From assembly GCA_035630195.1 (NCBI GenBank), contig DASQLD010000251.1, forward strand, positions 1-6,120: a stretch of DNA of 6,120 nucleotides, written 5' to 3'. Shown one piece after another: positions 4,705 to 6,120 of the stretch. The notes beneath the pieces were generated by a model, which was not told the DNA's origin, did no database searches, and was given only the letters and a program-made list of their open reading frames with translations. The translations under genes and the position numbers were made by a program. Each line of letters begins with the position of its first letter. Position 1 is the stretch's first letter. Origin of the DNA: DASQDN01 sp035630195. Lineage in GTDB: Bacteria > Acidobacteriota > Terriglobia > Bryobacterales > Bryobacteraceae.

Positions 4705-5928
4705 GTGAACCGAAGATCCGTAATCGCAAGTCTGTTCAGTGGCGCCGGGCTGAGCGCTTTCGCACCGGGTGAGGCGCTGGCGCAGCAAAAGGGAAACAAC
4801 GCGCCAATCACTCCGAAAGAGAAGCTTCAAGTCACCAAGCTCGAGACTATTCTGGTTAAGCCAAGGTGGCTGTTTCTCAAGATTCATACCAACGTTGGGA
4901 TCGTCGGTTTAGGTGAGCCGGTGACCGAAGGCCGCGCGCTTACCTGTCAAACGGCCGTCAATGAAGTAGCGCCATACCTGGTCGGAAAAGATCCTCGCGC
5001 CGTGACACACCACTGGCAGGCGATTTACCGGCATGCCTTTTATCGCGGCGGTCCAATCCTGACGAGTGTCTTGAGTGGTATCGATCAAGCTCTATGGGAT
5101 ATCAAAGGAAAGGCGCTCGGCGTTCCGGTTTACGAATTGATGGGTGGACCGACTCGCAACAAAGTTCGTGCTTATTCTCACGCCCGCACTCCGCAGGCGA
5201 TGCGGGAAGACATCAAGAAAGGCTTCACTGCTTTCAAGACCGGCCCGGCCAAGCGTCGTCCCTCTCGTTATGTCGAGACGCCTGCCGAGGTGGCCTATGC
5301 AGTTGAAAAGTTCGCCGAGCTACGACAGGCAGTAGGCCCGAACGTCGATATCGGTATTGATTTTCACGGCGCCATTAGTCCTGCTACGGCCAAGCTCTTG
5401 ATCAAGGGTTACGAGCAGTACAGCCCGATGTTCATCGAAGAGCCGTGTCAGGCGCAGAACCATGACGTGATGGCCGAGATTGCTCGGGGAACGCATCTGC
5501 CCATCGCGACCGGGGAGCGTGTCTTCACAAAATGGGGCTTCCTCGACGTCCTGCAGAAGCGAGCAGCCACCATTGTTCAGCCTGACCTATGCCACGCAGG
5601 CGGTATAACAGAATGCCGTCTCATCGCCGGAATGGCCGAGGCATACTACGCTTCGCTTGCCCCACACAATCCCCTCGGTCCCATCTCGCTCGCCGCAGGT
5701 GTTCAGCTTGCCGCATCGATTCCCAACTTCCTAATCCAGGAACAGGTGTCGTTGGGCGAAGGATACATCAAGAATCCATTCAAGATTCGAGAGGGCTATC
5801 TCGATCTGCCGACGGCGCCCGGGCTGGGAATCGAGTTGGATGATAACGCCATGGCGGATAAGATCGGGCATGACTGGCGAAATCAGGAAAGCTACGACGC
5901 CGAAGACGGTAGCGTCGTCGATTGGTAG
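4705..5928 (+). CDS. dgoD: D-galactonate dehydratase, enolase superfamily, with Tat signal peptide
   Basis: A 407-residue protein; the part after the predicted signal peptide (about 381) equals the length of E. coli DgoD (382), which dehydrates D-galactonate to 2-keto-3-deoxygalactonate. It matches that enzyme in PRWLFLKI (53-60), FYRGGPILTSVLSGIDQALW (112-131), IDFHG (218-222), FIEEP (243-247) and LAPHNPLGP (318-326). The magnesium ligands are D219, E245 and E271, with the catalytic pair H221 and H321. Unlike cytosolic DgoD it has a 40-residue extension: R3-R4 followed by a hydrophobic core (about 6-20) and an ALA-Q cleavage site (24-27), a twin-arginine signal that predicts export of the folded enzyme. 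The loop near residues 156-180 is about seven residues shorter than in E. coli. The start is GTG; an in-frame TAG at 4693-4695 excludes earlier ones. A related sugar-acid substrate is possible. Confidence 0.85.
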   Translation: MNRRSVIASLFSGAGLSAFAPGEALAQQKGNNAPITPKEKLQVTKLETILVKPRWLFLKIHTNVGIVGLGEPVTEGRALTCQTAVNEVAPYLVGKDPRAVTHHWQAIYRHAFYRGGPILTSVLSGIDQALWDIKGKALGVPVYELMGGPTRNKVRAYSHARTPQAMREDIKKGFTAFKTGPAKRRPSRYVETPAEVAYAVEKFAELRQAVGPNVDIGIDFHGAISPATAKLLIKGYEQYSPMFIEEPCQAQNHDVMAEIARGTHLPIATGERVFTKWGFLDVLQKRAATIVQPDLCHAGGITECRLIAGMAEAYYASLAPHNPLGPISLAAGVQLAASIPNFLIQEQVSLGEGYIKNPFKIREGYLDLPTAPGLGIELDDNAMADKIGHDWRNQESYDAEDGSVVDW

Positions 5929-5938
5929 TCTGAAGGGG

Positions 5939-6120
5939 ATGAATAAGCAGCAAATTCTGTCGTCGATCCTCGAGATCGGCGTTGTTCCTGTGGTGCGGAC
6001 TTCTTCGGCCGAGTCCGCGATTCGCTCCATAGAAGCGTTGCATCGAGGAGGCATTCGATCCGCTGAGATCACAATGACGGTTCCTGGAGCCATTCACGCG
6101 CTGGAGAAGATTGCCGATCA
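5939..6120 (+). CDS. KDPG/KDPGal-type aldolase (Eda/DgoA family), N-terminal part, cut by window edge
   Basis: The first 60 codons of a class I 2-keto-3-deoxy-6-phospho-sugar-acid aldolase; the rest lies past 6120. The sequence reads MNKQQILSSILEIGVVPVVR and later GGIRSAEITMTVPGA (37-51). IGVVPVVR is the first barrel strand of the family, and E43 in EITM matches the catalytic Glu45 of E. coli Eda; the Schiff-base lysine is not yet reached. In this family the enzyme cleaves KDPG or KDPGal to pyruvate and glyceraldehyde 3-phosphate. It starts 11 nt after dgoD, so it is surely co-transcribed and would act two steps downstream of it, after a kinase not seen here. AAGGGG (5933-5938) abuts the ATG, an unusually short spacing. 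Specificity between gluconate- and galactonate-derived substrates is not decidable. Confidence 0.85.
   Translation, partial: MNKQQILSSILEIGVVPVVRTSSAESAIRSIEALHRGGIRSAEITMTVPGAIHALEKIAD

Noticed and set aside
4393..4887. A 164-codon minus-strand frame across the symporter/dgoD junction
   Set aside because: It overlaps two well-recognised plus-strand genes, is rich in Arg, Gln and Pro without domain features, and has no ribosome site.

Overview
The window reads as a piece of a Gram-negative-type soil bacterium chromosome, most likely Acidobacteriota. That guess rests on the gene mix: a mycobacterial-type AhpC/AhpD pair, SGLT-like sodium symporters, and a Tat-signal sugar-acid dehydratase. It is an inference; no rRNA or other phylogenetic marker is present. 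No mobile element, CRISPR array, tRNA or rRNA was seen.

Layout. (1) 1-357, minus strand: the start of a sodium:solute symporter running off the left edge. Its promoter has near-consensus boxes and sits so close to the ATG that the mRNA is probably leaderless. (2) 358-822, plus strand: a divergent intergenic region with an inverted repeat, then a small cold-shock protein gene ending in a strong intrinsic terminator. (3) 836-3043, plus strand: a peroxide-defence cluster of perR-like regulator, ahpC, ahpD, and a general-stress FMN-binding protein of the pyridoxamine-phosphate-oxidase-like fold. A Fur/PerR-type palindrome overlaps the promoter region of the regulator. The intergenic gaps carry RNA-level signals: an 18-bp tandem duplication, a 16-codon ORF lying on a terminator-like hairpin before ahpD, and a hairpin that hides the Shine-Dalgarno of the stress-protein gene. 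(4) 3049-3076: a GC-rich hairpin whose U-tract side faces the minus strand. (5) 3106-6120, plus strand: a sugar-acid/sugar catabolic cluster made of an SGLT-type sodium/sugar symporter, a galactonate dehydratase (DgoD type) with a Tat signal peptide, and the start of a KDPG/KDPGal-type aldolase cut by the right edge.

How they work together. In region 3, PerR would sense peroxide through its metal site and derepress the cluster. AhpC reduces peroxides and AhpD, through its CxxC site, re-reduces AhpC, replacing the AhpF system. In region 5, the genes fit a De Ley-Doudoroff-like galactose/galactonate route: dehydration of D-galactonate to 2-keto-3-deoxygalactonate, then aldol cleavage after phosphorylation. 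No kinase is seen within the window. The predicted export of the dehydratase suggests that dehydration may occur in the periplasm, with the product or a related sugar imported by the adjacent symporter.

The most unusual points are the exported DgoD, the stacked RNA structures of the ahp cluster, the leaderless symporter promoter, and a perfect 20-bp palindrome inside the 3' end of perR.
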